Shown here piece after piece: positions 26,512-35,943 of a stretch of 64,000 nucleotides of DNA (within the stretch, counting starts at the first letter, position 1; each line of letters starts with the position of its first letter). The DNA is from Photobacterium lipolyticum (GTDB lineage Bacteria; Pseudomonadota; Gammaproteobacteria; Enterobacterales; Vibrionaceae): positions 124,001 through 188,000 of the forward strand of contig NZ_PYMC01000004.1 in NCBI RefSeq assembly GCF_003026475.1, written 5' to 3'. The notes under the pieces are model-generated. The model saw only the letters and a program-made list of their open reading frames with translations. It did not search any database and was not told the DNA's origin. Position numbers and translations under genes: made by a program.

Positions 26512-28518
26512 ATGTCTGCCACCAATTACAATGAAGAACAGCGCCCTATTCTTGCAAAATTGGATGGTAAAGGGCCATACATCGTTACAAAACTAACCGT
26601 AGAAGAACAAATTTCCAATAACTCAACATTTACAGCCACTTTTTTTTCGAAGGAAAAAATATCCGAAAAAGTGCTGGGGAAAGTATTAGATGTCCAATAT
26701 TCTCCTGGAGTCGAGTGTCGCAGAAAAAAAGGACGCCGTTTTCTTGCTTTGATTTCATCATTAGAAAACATTGAGTATAACTTCAATAAACAACTCTACG
26801 CATATCAAGTTGAAGCTATCGATCCCCTTTCTATTTTTGCTTACCGTACAACCAGTCGTAGCTTTCAAGATATGACAACAAAACAAATAATTGAAAAAGT
26901 GTTAGCTGACTCTGGTCTAAAACGCTATTTCAAATTGTCTACTCGCAACGCTGGCGTTAAGCATGGCTACTGTATTCAATTTAACGAAAATGACTTAGAT
27001 TTCATAAAACGCCTAATGGCTTCAGAAGGGTGGCATTATCACTGTAAACATAGTGGTAACCAGCCATCAATCATCATCGCAGACAGTAACCAAGATTTTG
27101 CCAAAGCAGAAAGCGACAAAATCCCCTTCGTTGTTCAGGCTAACGATAAGACTTTTTCCATAACTCAATGGCATTATCAACATCGGTTAGGAACCAGTAA
27201 ATTACTGTTAGCCGATCACAGCGAAGAACTCGCTGATTGCTTAACCAGTGGCGAACGAAACACAACAGCCTCAGTGAAAGACAATGCTTTGAGTGAATAT
27301 TTTTTTGGTCAGGGAAACACCACGAAAAGCACAATTCGAGATGCCGCTAAACGCCAGATGGAAAGCATTGATTGCCAGAAAGTAGTTATTCATGCTCAAT
27401 CAGCGATCCCTTCATTAGGGGCTGGCTTGCGCTTTACCCTAACCGATCATACTGAGTCAGACTACAATCAGGAATACCTGATTTCTCAGGCAGAGCATTA
27501 TTTCGAAGCAAGTGAAAATGGTGCCAATGTTGAGTATACGAATAACTTCCAGTGTATTCCTGCAAATGTTCCTTGGCGCCCCGCTTTCATTAATAAGCCA
27601 AGCATACACAATATTCAGAGTGCAGAGGTTACCGGTCCTAGTGGCGAAGAGATCAACCAAGATAAATTTGGTCGAATAAAGGTCCACTTTCATTGGGATA
27701 AAGACGGCAAGAAGGATGAAAATAGCTCTTGCTGGATCCCCGTAGCCCAACCAGCCGCAAGTAATGGCTTTGGAACCCAATTTATTCCACGTATCGGTGA
27801 TGAGGTACTGGTCAGTTTCATTGATGGCGATCCCGATCGTCCGGTGGTATCAGGTTCAATTTACAACGGAAAGAACAAACCACCCTATAGCGTTTCGACC
27901 CAAAGTGGCATAAAAACTCGCACCACCCCAAATGGTAATGCTAGTACCGCGAACGAACTTCGATTTGAAGACAAAAAAGACAAGGAAGAAATCTTTCTTC
28001 AAGCTGAAAAAGATTTTACCGTTAATGTTAAAAATGACTTAAAACAGACCGTCAAAGGGCTGGCTAGTTTTAATATAGACAAAACGGTGAACTGGAAAAG
28101 CAAAGAAACAATGAGCCTTGAAACTGAAGATAAATTCAGTACCTGTGCAACAAAAGATCTTACACTACAATCAGATGCAACTATCAGTAGCACTGCCGGT
28201 AAAGATACTCAAATCAGTGCTTCATCAAAAGTAGTTATTGATGGCCAAACCATCGAGCTCAAAGGTAAAACTAAAATAAAGCTATCGGTAGGCAGTACTT
28301 CTATAGAGTTGAGTCAAAGCGGGATTAAGATATCTGGCGCTCAAATTTCAATAAAGGGGCAAGCAAAAGCAGAAATTAAGGCCGCTATGATTGCGATAGA
28401 AAGCCAAGCAAAAACAGATGTTAAAGGCGCATTAGTCGAGGTGAACGGAAGCGCAATGACGCAAGTTAAAGCTGGTGCCATGGTACAAATTCAAGGGGCT
28501 ATCGCCAAGGTTAATTAA
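26512..28518 (+). CDS. vgrG: T6SS spike protein VgrG
   Basis: The 668-residue VgrG has the gp27-like N-terminal part, LDVQYSPG and NDLDFIKRLMASEGWHYHC, then the gp5 OB-fold with KFGRIKVHFHWD and FIDGDPDRPVVSGSIYNG (about residues 385-470). A repetitive beta-helix C-terminus follows (alternating AEIKAAMIAIES-like units to the end). No enzymatic domain is fused to the tip. The start has AAGAGAA upstream. The stop overlaps the next gene's ATG by one base (TAATG). It lies divergent to the main T6SS cluster. Confidence 0.97.
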   Translation: MSATNYNEEQRPILAKLDGKGPYIVTKLTVEEQISNNSTFTATFFSKEKISEKVLGKVLDVQYSPGVECRRKKGRRFLALISSLENIEYNFNKQLYAYQVEAIDPLSIFAYRTTSRSFQDMTTKQIIEKVLADSGLKRYFKLSTRNAGVKHGYCIQFNENDLDFIKRLMASEGWHYHCKHSGNQPSIIIADSNQDFAKAESDKIPFVVQANDKTFSITQWHYQHRLGTSKLLLADHSEELADCLTSGERNTTASVKDNALSEYFFGQGNTTKSTIRDAAKRQMESIDCQKVVIHAQSAIPSLGAGLRFTLTDHTESDYNQEYLISQAEHYFEASENGANVEYTNNFQCIPANVPWRPAFINKPSIHNIQSAEVTGPSGEEINQDKFGRIKVHFHWDKDGKKDENSSCWIPVAQPAASNGFGTQFIPRIGDEVLVSFIDGDPDRPVVSGSIYNGKNKPPYSVSTQSGIKTRTTPNGNASTANELRFEDKKDKEEIFLQAEKDFTVNVKNDLKQTVKGLASFNIDKTVNWKSKETMSLETEDKFSTCATKDLTLQSDATISSTAGKDTQISASSKVVIDGQTIELKGKTKIKLSVGSTSIELSQSGIKISGAQISIKGQAKAEIKAAMIAIESQAKTDVKGALVEVNGSAMTQVKAGAMVQIQGAIAKVN

Positions 28519-29087
28519 TGACTTATTTAAAAATCCCACATCAAACTGCCAATGATATTTTACGTTTATATGAGGCAAGTGATGAGCTTGTCGAACTCGC
28601 AGGGCGGCATAATGAGCCTGCAGCTCTCATTCATGCCGCAATTACCGCTGAGTTGTTCAGTGATGCTGTTATATTCATTGCCCATGCGCTACCCGTTAGA
28701 GAAGCTATTTGGTGGGCATGTTGTTGTGCGGACCAGAGAGATGATTGGAATGTTGATGAAACCAATGCAATTCGAGCTGCAAAAGCATGGGTTCACACGC
28801 CAGATGAAACATCACGTCGATTTGCTGAACAAATGGCAGAAAAGGCAGAGTTACAAACGGGGGCCGGCTGGGTTGCCCAGGCCGCATTTTGGAGTGGTGG
28901 CAGTATGATTGCAGCAGGAGAGCCAATTGTCCCCCCCCCTGAATATTTATATTCACATGCCGTTGCAGGAGCGATAAATCTCTCTGCGGTCATGCCAGAT
29001 GGATTAGCCGCGAAAGAACGTTACTCACACTATTTTTCAATGGGGTTCAATATAGCCCAAGGCGGCAATGGACAGATAGGGGGTTAA
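28518..29087 (+). CDS. DUF6931-like protein between vgrG and PAAR
   Basis: The 189-residue protein has an Ala-rich helical repeat pattern (LAGRHNEPAALIHAAI, PVREAIWWACCCADQR, VAQAAFWSGGSM). I recall related proteins (DUF6931) next to T6SS tip genes; their function is not established. Its place between vgrG and PAAR, overlapping vgrG by one base and 2 bases before PAAR, suggests an adaptor or chaperone for loading a cargo onto the spike. A non-enzymatic tip component is another option. Confidence 0.7.
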   Translation: MTYLKIPHQTANDILRLYEASDELVELAGRHNEPAALIHAAITAELFSDAVIFIAHALPVREAIWWACCCADQRDDWNVDETNAIRAAKAWVHTPDETSRRFAEQMAEKAELQTGAGWVAQAAFWSGGSMIAAGEPIVPPPEYLYSHAVAGAINLSAVMPDGLAAKERYSHYFSMGFNIAQGGNGQIGG

Positions 29088-29089
29088 CC

Positions 29090-29386
29090 ATGTTACCAGC
29101 AGCCAGAGCAACAGATATGCATATCTGTCCGATGCAGACTCCTGCTATCGTGCCTATCCCTCATGTTGGCGGTCCATTACTACCTTTACCCACGACGGTA
29201 TTAATTGGCAATATGCCGGCTGCAACATTAGGTCAAATCTGTATTTGTGTGGGACCGCCTGACAGCGTAGTTAAAGGTAGTGCTACAGTACTAGTCAATA
29301 ATAAACCGGCAGCACGCATGGGAGACACCACGGCACATGGTGGAACAATTATTATGGGGATGCCAACCGTTTTAATCGGGGGCTAA
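29090..29386 (+). CDS. T6SS PAAR-repeat tip protein
   Basis: The 98-residue protein is a bare PAAR domain: PAARATDMHICPM at the start, a PATLGQICICVGPPD-like middle and NKPAARMGDTTAHGG near the end, with the conserved His/Cys residues that bind zinc. It sharpens the VgrG spike. There is no N- or C-terminal toxin extension. It is the last gene of the plus-strand tip operon. Confidence 0.93.
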   Translation: MLPAARATDMHICPMQTPAIVPIPHVGGPLLPLPTTVLIGNMPAATLGQICICVGPPDSVVKGSATVLVNNKPAARMGDTTAHGGTIIMGMPTVLIGG

Positions 29387-29440
29387 TATTGCCTTAATCC
29401 ATCGTACCATTTGTTGGGCCGCGCCAGTTTTTCTGGGCAC

Positions 29441-29515
29441 AAAAAAGGCGCTTTAAATAAGGCGCCATAATGAAACATAAAACCATTTTTTCCAGACGAT
29501 TAGCCTAATGGTTTT
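29441..29515. terminator. convergent terminator region between PAAR and the yggN-like gene
   Basis: On the minus strand, a GGCGC/GCGCC stem with a 10-base AT loop (29447-29466) is followed by TTTTTT, a good terminator for the yggN-like gene. A second 9-bp dyad, AAAACCATT (29479-29487) with AATGGTTTT (29507-29515), may serve the plus-strand vgrG operon but has a 19-base loop and is weaker. Confidence 0.6.
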
Positions 29516-29521
29516 CAACTA

Positions 29522-30268
29522 TCAAATTTCAAACATCTGATAATCTTTTAGTTCAGGGATAACTTTGTGCAGCTGTTGTTCTTCTTCAGCCAACCCTTTA
29601 ATGGAATCACACAAGTCATTTGCCTTGGTTGCGATTTCGCCAGAACGAGCTTGAATACGCTCTTCAATTCGCAGTTTTAATTCAGAAAATTTATTCTGCA
29701 GCTCGGTGAAACTAATTTCACCGTTTTTCATTTCATCAGAGAGCGCAGCAAATAAACCCGACATTGATTCGACACTGACATGCTTCATCGCTTCTTCAAA
29801 CTCGGCTTTCCAGCTTAAATCCACATCTGCAAACATATCCGCCGGCATCACGAATTCGCCATCCTGATAAAACTTTTCCTGGGCTTTCTTACCATATTCG
29901 TCAATCAAAGATTCAACGTTGGCAAACGACTCTTTTGAATCAAAACTCGATGACACTTCTTCCAGAACATCCGTCGCAATACCGACACCGTCATTAGCAA
30001 TATCTGCCATTTTCGGCAGGTATTCCTGTACACCATTACTATAAGCTTCAACTGCCTGACGCTGCATAGCGTTAAGATCTAGCTGCTTACCATTGATGAA
30101 AATATTGTTATTTTCATCAATCATCATTTTAGGCTGACCACTCTGGTAAACAGATACCTGACCTTCATTAATATGGATATCGTTTTGGACATCAACCGGG
30201 CAACTTTGTGCAAAGACGGATGCAGAACTTAACAGTAATCCGCCAATCAGGATTTTTTTCATCAACAT
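29522..30268 (-). CDS. yggN: YggN-like DUF2884 exported protein
   Basis: The 248-residue protein has a signal peptide (cleavage near FAQS) and the DUF2884 pattern: paired strands NDIHINEGQVSVYQSGQP, then ENNNIFINGKQLDLNAMQR, followed by long helices with charged coiled-coil character. It resembles E. coli YggN in plan and length. It is probably periplasmic; function unknown. It is divergent from the NYN gene and convergent with the vgrG operon. The symbol is by family resemblance only. Confidence 0.78.
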   Translation of the reverse strand: MLMKKILIGGLLLSSASVFAQSCPVDVQNDIHINEGQVSVYQSGQPKMMIDENNNIFINGKQLDLNAMQRQAVEAYSNGVQEYLPKMADIANDGVGIATDVLEEVSSSFDSKESFANVESLIDEYGKKAQEKFYQDGEFVMPADMFADVDLSWKAEFEEAMKHVSVESMSGLFAALSDEMKNGEISFTELQNKFSELKLRIEERIQARSGEIATKANDLCDSIKGLAEEEQQLHKVIPELKDYQMFEI

Positions 30269-30415
30269 ATCTCGTATAACCAGCCAAATGCAGACTATGA
30301 CTCACTTTATATAAAAAATCTAATTAAGAGTGCAGCAAGCATCACTTGAATTATTTCACGTTTCAAGGCAACCTGCTTATCAGCCTATGTTTATTGATCT
30401 AATATCAGGATTCTT

Positions 30416-30895
30416 GTGGAAAAAGTTGCTATTTTCGTCGATGTTCAAAACATCTATTACACTGTGAAAGATACTTACCATTGTAACTTTGATTACAATG
30501 CCTTTTGGGCTGAAGCAACACAAGGCCGGGAAGTTGTTGCAGCCTATGCCTATGCCATTCATCGTGGTGATGAAAAGCAGCGACAATTCCAGAATATTCT
30601 GCGCGGTATCGGATTTGACGTAAAGCTCAAGCCCTTCATTCAGCGCAGTGACGGCTCTGCCAAGGGGGACTGGGATGTGGGCATCACATTAGATGTCATT
30701 GAGCATGCGCCTGACGTTGACCGTATTATCCTGCTTTCCGGTGATGGCGACTTCGATCTGCTGGTTGAAAAGGTACAGTCAAAGTATGGCGTCAGTGTTG
30801 AAATCTATGGCGTACCCGGGCTAACGGCAACCTCGCTGATTAACACCGCTCAGTATTTCCGTGAAATAGAAGGCACGCTGTTGCTAGGACGTTAG
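30416..30895 (+). CDS. NYN (LabA/DUF88, PIN-like) domain protein
   Basis: The 159-residue protein is a single NYN domain. It has FVDVQNIYY (Asp9, Asn12), KGDWDVGITLD (Asp85, Asp87) and LLSGDGDFDLLV (Asp110, Asp112), the acidic cluster expected for a metal-dependent RNase-like site. Substrates for most bacterial members are unknown. The start is a GTG at 30416; no in-frame ATG keeps the first strand intact. It stands alone, upstream of a MITE remnant. Confidence 0.82.
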   Translation: MEKVAIFVDVQNIYYTVKDTYHCNFDYNAFWAEATQGREVVAAYAYAIHRGDEKQRQFQNILRGIGFDVKLKPFIQRSDGSAKGDWDVGITLDVIEHAPDVDRIILLSGDGDFDLLVEKVQSKYGVSVEIYGVPGLTATSLINTAQYFREIEGTLLLGR

Positions 30896-30927
30896 ATTGA
30901 ATATCAGGGAGGCCCGGCATTTTGCTA

Positions 30928-30990
30928 TATACCCAAGTTACCTCAAGATGCTGGTTCACTCCCGAAGGGCAAGCTTTCCAGGTTCACGTG
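30928..30990. repeat. shortened copy of the MITE-like repeat, overlapping the 3' end of the cation-efflux gene
   Basis: A 24-bp terminal repeat (30928-30951, tatacccaagttacctc onward) is identical to the left end of the full element at 56097. It is followed at once by a CACTCCCGAAGGGC block also found inside that element at about 56220. Compared with the full copy, an internal section is deleted and the right end is absent. The stop codon and last ten or so codons of the cation-efflux gene lie inside it. Confidence 0.75.
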
Positions 30991-31639
30991 GCTGAACCAC
31001 CTGTAACTCACTAAGGGCTTCAAACATCATTTTCAGTGGTACAATGACAAAATAAATTGAGGCAATCACAACCATTACCGGATCGGCATAGGACGCATAG
31101 GCGCTGAGTTCCGAGAGGGCCAACAGCTTCGCCACGACAAAACCTACCAGCACCGCCCCGCTGATCACCGTATCCATCAACCACTGTTTGACTTCTGCAT
31201 CAACCAATCCCGATTGTGCTTTTTTTCCTATCGTCGATATGAACCAATAATTAGCAAAACAACCTACCACGTTGATAACACCAAAAGCGAGAGCCAAGCC
31301 GGTATCAACATCTCGCCCGCCATGATGAATGGCCTTCACAGCCGAAATGAACGACACGCAACACATCATAGTGATAACCAGACCTTTAAAGGCGATTACC
31401 ATCGGCTCAACCCTGGCGAGTTTTTCCGGATCACGATTCGCAACGGGCTTACGGATATAGGCCGCAGCGACCAGAGAGACCAGAGTCAAAACCAGACTGA
31501 CTAGGGAATATGCACCATCAAACACAATAACCAATGAGCCCATCCATTGCCCAAGGCCTATCCCCATCAGGGAAAACAACAACGATGATACTGTCGAACA
31601 GTGAAGCAGCCTTCGTTCAAGCTGCACATTACAAGCCAT
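30956..31639 (-). CDS. cation-diffusion-facilitator-family membrane protein
   Basis: The 227-residue protein has about five or six membrane helices in the CDF plan (GSLVIVFDGAYSLVSLVLTL, ISAVKAIHHGG, DTVISGAVLVGFVVAKLL). The metal site is not canonical: the second helix shows D-G-A-Y-S instead of DxxxD, and the later helix shows Q-W-L-M-D instead of HxxxD. The C-terminal cytoplasmic domain is absent, so metal transport is uncertain. The ATG at 31639 has GAGG just upstream; an ATG at 31708 would be longer but lacks a site. The C-terminal REPGKLALRE is encoded by a repeat element. Divergent from a LysR gene. Confidence 0.75.
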   Translation of the reverse strand: MACNVQLERRLLHCSTVSSLLFSLMGIGLGQWMGSLVIVFDGAYSLVSLVLTLVSLVAAAYIRKPVANRDPEKLARVEPMVIAFKGLVITMMCCVSFISAVKAIHHGGRDVDTGLALAFGVINVVGCFANYWFISTIGKKAQSGLVDAEVKQWLMDTVISGAVLVGFVVAKLLALSELSAYASYADPVMVVIASIYFVIVPLKMMFEALSELQVVQPREPGKLALRE

Positions 31640-31772
31640 AATTACCTCTAATAACCGACGACTTTCTCGTCTATTTTTCCGTCGGATTTTTATTTCATTT
31701 GAGAGCAATTCAATCGTACCGCGATAAATATCAATGCTACAATCTCTCAGCGCTCAATTTCTCGTCGCTAAA

Positions 31773-31800
31773 GCACCCCATCAATTTTTGATTAAGGTGC
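31773..31800. promoter_or_regulatory. nested dyad between cation-efflux and lysR genes
   Basis: The inner palindrome ATCAA-TTT-TTGAT (31780-31792) is framed by GCACC (31773) and GGTGC (to 31800). It sits 22 bases before the lysR start, where a LysR autoregulatory operator (T-N11-A type) is often found. The site is by eye only. Confidence 0.45.
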
Positions 31801-31821
31801 CGTACATTTATCATCAGGATT

Positions 31822-32712
31822 ATGCTTGTGAAAATCAGTCAGGTTGAAATGTTTCTCCATACCAGTCACACCGGCTCTATTGCCGAAGCGGCACGCAAGC
31901 TAAACAAAAGCCGTACCACCGTCAGTGCAGCATTAAGTACGCTGGAAGATGATTTGGGCGTCAAGCTCTTAACCCGTACAGGCAACCGGGTCAAACTGAC
32001 GGAAATAGGAGAAGCGGTCGCCAACGATTGTGAACGGCTAATCATGATAGCCAACGACATCCAGACTAAATGCTCTCAACACCTTAATGGTGTTGAATCC
32101 GCCCTGAGAATTGCCCGTGACGATGCTCTGCCCGAATCGCTATGGCGGGCATTGCTGCAACAACTTAACATCCGTTTTCCCAACACCAGTTTTTCCGTCT
32201 ACGTCGCACCGTCACCAGAACTTGAAGATATGGTGGCACAGAACATAGTGGATATTGCCTATGGTTTACTGCCCAGCCATCACAAGATCCCTCGGGTTCT
32301 GCAACTCGACTTAGGGCAAATTCGAATGATGTCAGTTGCGCACAAAAATCATCCTCTCAGCCAGTTACGCAAAGTGAGCAGTTCAGATTTAGAGCGTTAT
32401 ACCGAAATCGCTCTGGCATATATTGATGACGAAGGCCTTAAGCCTGTTGCCCCGAAATCCACCAATTACATTGCCCTGACGTTCTATGAGCATTTGAGAA
32501 ATGCCGTACTCGACGGTACCGGATGGTCAGATGTACCGGCACTGCTAATCAATGATCATTTACGAGAGGGAACAATTAAGGTCATAAAACATAATAAAGC
32601 AATGACCTGGCAACCCTACGGTGAAATAGTAGAAAGTGAATCGCGCCGTGGCGCAGTGATCCAGTGGCTCTCAGATCAATTAGAAAACTATTTACTGGAA
32701 GTGACCGACTAG
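31822..32712 (+). CDS. LysR-family transcriptional regulator
   Basis: The 296-residue protein has an N-terminal winged helix (FLHTSHTGSIAEAARKLNKSRTTVSAALSTLEDDLGVKLLTR, cited in part, about residues 10-50) and a C-terminal substrate-binding domain. LysR proteins commonly control the divergent gene, here the cation-efflux-family protein. AGGA lies before the ATG at 31822; a GTG two codons later is possible. It is convergent with ydiJ, sharing a bidirectional terminator. Confidence 0.9.
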   Translation: MLVKISQVEMFLHTSHTGSIAEAARKLNKSRTTVSAALSTLEDDLGVKLLTRTGNRVKLTEIGEAVANDCERLIMIANDIQTKCSQHLNGVESALRIARDDALPESLWRALLQQLNIRFPNTSFSVYVAPSPELEDMVAQNIVDIAYGLLPSHHKIPRVLQLDLGQIRMMSVAHKNHPLSQLRKVSSSDLERYTEIALAYIDDEGLKPVAPKSTNYIALTFYEHLRNAVLDGTGWSDVPALLINDHLREGTIKVIKHNKAMTWQPYGEIVESESRRGAVIQWLSDQLENYLLEVTD

Positions 32713-32833
32713 CCCATTATAACGACGTTCCGGCGCAGGGGAGCATATCATCTTGTGGTTTGTTGTTTCGTGGTCTGCAGGTCTTGTTTATCGCCGGTTA
32801 AGCTGCGGGAGATTCTGTAACTTACTTTGTATT

Positions 32834-32867
32834 AAAAAAGCCCCGGAGGTTCCAACCGGGGCTTTTT
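32834..32867. terminator. bidirectional terminator between lysR and ydiJ
   Basis: An AGCCCCGG/CCGGGGCT stem with an A-run before and a T-run after works on both strands for the convergent genes. Confidence 0.85.
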
Positions 32868-32871
32868 ATTA

Positions 32872-35800
32872 TCACAATGCAGAGCTGCTGATGATTCGCA
32901 GCAGCACCTGAACAGGGTGCTTCATTTTAATGTGCTCTAGGCGTTTTACCTGACTTCGGCATGAATACCCCGTCGCCATACAGCGATCAGGGTTAAGCTG
33001 ATCGATATTGGGTTTCCAGCTTAAGTCATAAACCGCTTTCGACATTTCAACCTTATCTTTCTCATGACCAAAAGTACCGGCCATACCACAACAGCCGACC
33101 GACACCGGTTTTAAAGCAGAGCCAAATCGGTTGAAGATAGCCATCCACTCTTGTTCAGCATTTGGCATTTTGGTTTTTTCCGTGCAATGGGCAAACAGAT
33201 ACCATTCGTCATCTTCTCGCTGAGGGTAAGATGGAAGCTCCGCCAGTAATGGCGTTAACCACTCATGGGCTGTCATTACATGGAAGTCACCGCGACTCTC
33301 TTCAAGCACTTCTGCGTATTCATCGCGATAGCACAGTACCAGTGCCGGATCGACCCCCACCAGCGGTATGTTCAGTGCCGCTAACTGATTCAGAAAATCT
33401 GCGGTAGTACGGGCTGTTTTGGCAAACTGGCGTAAGAAACCTTTAATATGCTGCGCTTTACCATTTGGTTTAAACGGCACCAGCATTGGCTTTTTACCCA
33501 GTTTCTCAACCAGAGACACAAAATCACGTACCACTTCAGCATCATAGAAACTGGTGAAAGGATCCTGAACAATAAGAACGTAATTCTGGCGTTCCCGGTC
33601 CGACAGCGCCTGTAACCACTGCAGATCAAATCGCGTTGCATGGTGTCCATTCAGGCTTTCCATCAAGGTCGGCACCGACAGCGTGGGCGTATCAACATAA
33701 CCGACCGTTTTTTCGGTCAGCGTCTTCACCCATGGCGAACGTATTACGGCATTAAAGGTTGCAGGGGCTTTGCCCATTAAAGGTAAATAGCTTTCGACAT
33801 AAGCGACCAGATAGTCCTTTGCCGGGCGCTGATAACGGCTGTAGTAGATATTCATAAAGCGTGAACGGAAGCTGGGGACATCCACCTTAATCGGGCACTG
33901 GCTGGCGCACGCTTTACAGGCGAGACACCCGTTCATCGCTTCCATTACTTCGTGCGAGTAGTCGTAATCATTTTTACCCGCACCGTAGGTATTTTTAAGA
34001 CGATCAATGATCTGTTTAACCGTGGGCGTCGACGTCAGCAGTTTGTGCTCAAGCTCATCGGCATTAATGCCCTGCTCTGCCAGCTGGCGGAGCCATTCAC
34101 GTACCAATCCGGCACGTCCTTTCGGTGAATGGCGACGATCTGCAGTAATTTTCATCGACGGACACATTGGCGAGCTGGTGTCATAGTTAAAACACAAGCC
34201 ATTACCGTTACATTCCATCGCCAGCTTAAAGCTGTCGCGAGTGGTTACGGGGATCTGACGATCGTAAAAACCGCGCTTAACCCCATCTACTTTAACCAGC
34301 TCCTCGTCACAGTCTAGCGGTGTACAGATTTTTCCAGGATTCATCCGGTTGTCGGGGTCGAAAGCCCCCTTAATGCGACGAAGTTCCGTAAACAACTCAT
34401 CGCCAAAGAAAGCCGGACCATATTCTGAGCGGAAGCCTTTCCCGTGCTCTCCCCACATCAGGCCACCATATTTTGCGACCAGAGCAACCACCTGATCAGA
34501 GATTTCTTTCATTATGCGTTCTTGTTGCGCATCGCACATATCCAGAGCCGGACGAACGTGCAGCACCCCGGCATCAACATGGCCGAACATACCGTAATCA
34601 AGCTGTTTTTCATCTAATAACTGACGAAACTCGGCAATATAATCGGCCAGATGTTCAGGGGGGACACAAGTATCTTCCGCAAAAGCGATAGGTTTTTTAC
34701 TGCCCTCTACGGCACCAAGCAAACCTACGGCCTTTTTCCGCATAGCGTAAATTTTCTGGATACCGGCCAGATCCTCACAGATCTGATAACCAATAATACC
34801 GTCAGCCTGTCGGGCAATCAGCGCATCCAGCCTTTCACACAACGCCGCGACATGTCGCTGATTTTCATCAGGATCATTACTGGCAAATTCCACCATGTTA
34901 ATGCCCAGCATATCTTTGCCCGGCACATCAGTCAGCAGATCACTCACCGTATTCCAGACGATGTCTTGCCTGGCAAAGTTAAGTACCCGCGAGTCGACCG
35001 TCTCTACCGACAATGCCTGTGCCTCAACCATCATCGGCGCACTACGCAGTGCTGAATCAAAACTGTCGTATTTGATGTTAACCAATGCCCGCGATTTAGG
35101 TATTGGCGTGATATTCAACTTGGCTTCGGCGATGAATGCCAGAGAGCCTTCGGAGCCGCACAGTAAACGGGCAATATCAAACGTCTTCAACTCATCATCA
35201 AAGACATTTTTCAGATCATACCCGGTCAGAAAACGGTTCAATGGCGGAAATTTGTCGACAATTTGCTGCCGTTTCTCTCTGCACACTTTAACGGCAGTTC
35301 GAATGGCTGCGCCAGCCTGACTTTGTTCATGTTCAAAGCTTTCCAGCCCGGCGTTATCTAAAGGCTCAGTATCGAGAACCGAACCGTCAATCAATACTGC
35401 TTTCAGGGCAAGAACATGATCAGAGGTTTTACCGTACTTCAGTGATCCCTGCCCCGAGGCATCGGTATTGATCATGCCACCGATGGTTGCACGGTTACTG
35501 GTCGAGAGATCTGGCGAAAAAAAGAATCCATAAGGCCGAAGTGCATCATTGAGCTGATCTTTAATCACACCTGTTTGTACTCTGACCCAACCTTCCTCGG
35601 CATTCACTTCCAGGATCTGGTTCATGTAACGGGAAAGATCAACCACCACCCCTGAGGTCAATGACTGACCATTCGTACCCGTACCTCCACCTCGTGGCGA
35701 GAAGGTCACTTTCTTATAGGCATCTTTCTGGCCAAGCTGACCGATAAGGGATAAATCATCAGTAATACGAGGAAGAATAACGGCTTGTGGTAATAGTTGG

Positions 35801-35943
35801 TACACACTATTGTCAGTGGCAACAGCCAGGCGACTGGCATAACTTTTCTCGATATCACCAGTAAATCCGGCCGATTCTAGCTCGTTCAGGTAAGACAGTA
35901 CGACATCGTCAATACTGCTCTGATATGTCAGTGCGGGTAACAT
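32872..35943 (-). CDS. ydiJ: FAD-linked oxidase/Fe-S dehydrogenase YdiJ (D-2-hydroxyglutarate dehydrogenase family)
   Basis: The 1023-residue protein has the YdiJ plan: a PCMH-type FAD domain (SPRGGGTGTNGQSL near residue 85, RATIGGMINTDASGQGS near 150), a lactate-dehydrogenase-like cap, then an Fe-S half with CLACKACASQCPIKVD (about residues 670-690) and a late CCGMAGTFGHEK. The length is close to E. coli YdiJ (about 1018). The family oxidises D-2-hydroxyglutarate and similar 2-hydroxyacids to 2-oxoacids, passing electrons onward. The gene appears monocistronic. Confidence 0.92.
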   Translation of the reverse strand: MLPALTYQSSIDDVVLSYLNELESAGFTGDIEKSYASRLAVATDNSVYQLLPQAVILPRITDDLSLIGQLGQKDAYKKVTFSPRGGGTGTNGQSLTSGVVVDLSRYMNQILEVNAEEGWVRVQTGVIKDQLNDALRPYGFFFSPDLSTSNRATIGGMINTDASGQGSLKYGKTSDHVLALKAVLIDGSVLDTEPLDNAGLESFEHEQSQAGAAIRTAVKVCREKRQQIVDKFPPLNRFLTGYDLKNVFDDELKTFDIARLLCGSEGSLAFIAEAKLNITPIPKSRALVNIKYDSFDSALRSAPMMVEAQALSVETVDSRVLNFARQDIVWNTVSDLLTDVPGKDMLGINMVEFASNDPDENQRHVAALCERLDALIARQADGIIGYQICEDLAGIQKIYAMRKKAVGLLGAVEGSKKPIAFAEDTCVPPEHLADYIAEFRQLLDEKQLDYGMFGHVDAGVLHVRPALDMCDAQQERIMKEISDQVVALVAKYGGLMWGEHGKGFRSEYGPAFFGDELFTELRRIKGAFDPDNRMNPGKICTPLDCDEELVKVDGVKRGFYDRQIPVTTRDSFKLAMECNGNGLCFNYDTSSPMCPSMKITADRRHSPKGRAGLVREWLRQLAEQGINADELEHKLLTSTPTVKQIIDRLKNTYGAGKNDYDYSHEVMEAMNGCLACKACASQCPIKVDVPSFRSRFMNIYYSRYQRPAKDYLVAYVESYLPLMGKAPATFNAVIRSPWVKTLTEKTVGYVDTPTLSVPTLMESLNGHHATRFDLQWLQALSDRERQNYVLIVQDPFTSFYDAEVVRDFVSLVEKLGKKPMLVPFKPNGKAQHIKGFLRQFAKTARTTADFLNQLAALNIPLVGVDPALVLCYRDEYAEVLEESRGDFHVMTAHEWLTPLLAELPSYPQREDDEWYLFAHCTEKTKMPNAEQEWMAIFNRFGSALKPVSVGCCGMAGTFGHEKDKVEMSKAVYDLSWKPNIDQLNPDRCMATGYSCRSQVKRLEHIKMKHPVQVLLRIISSSAL

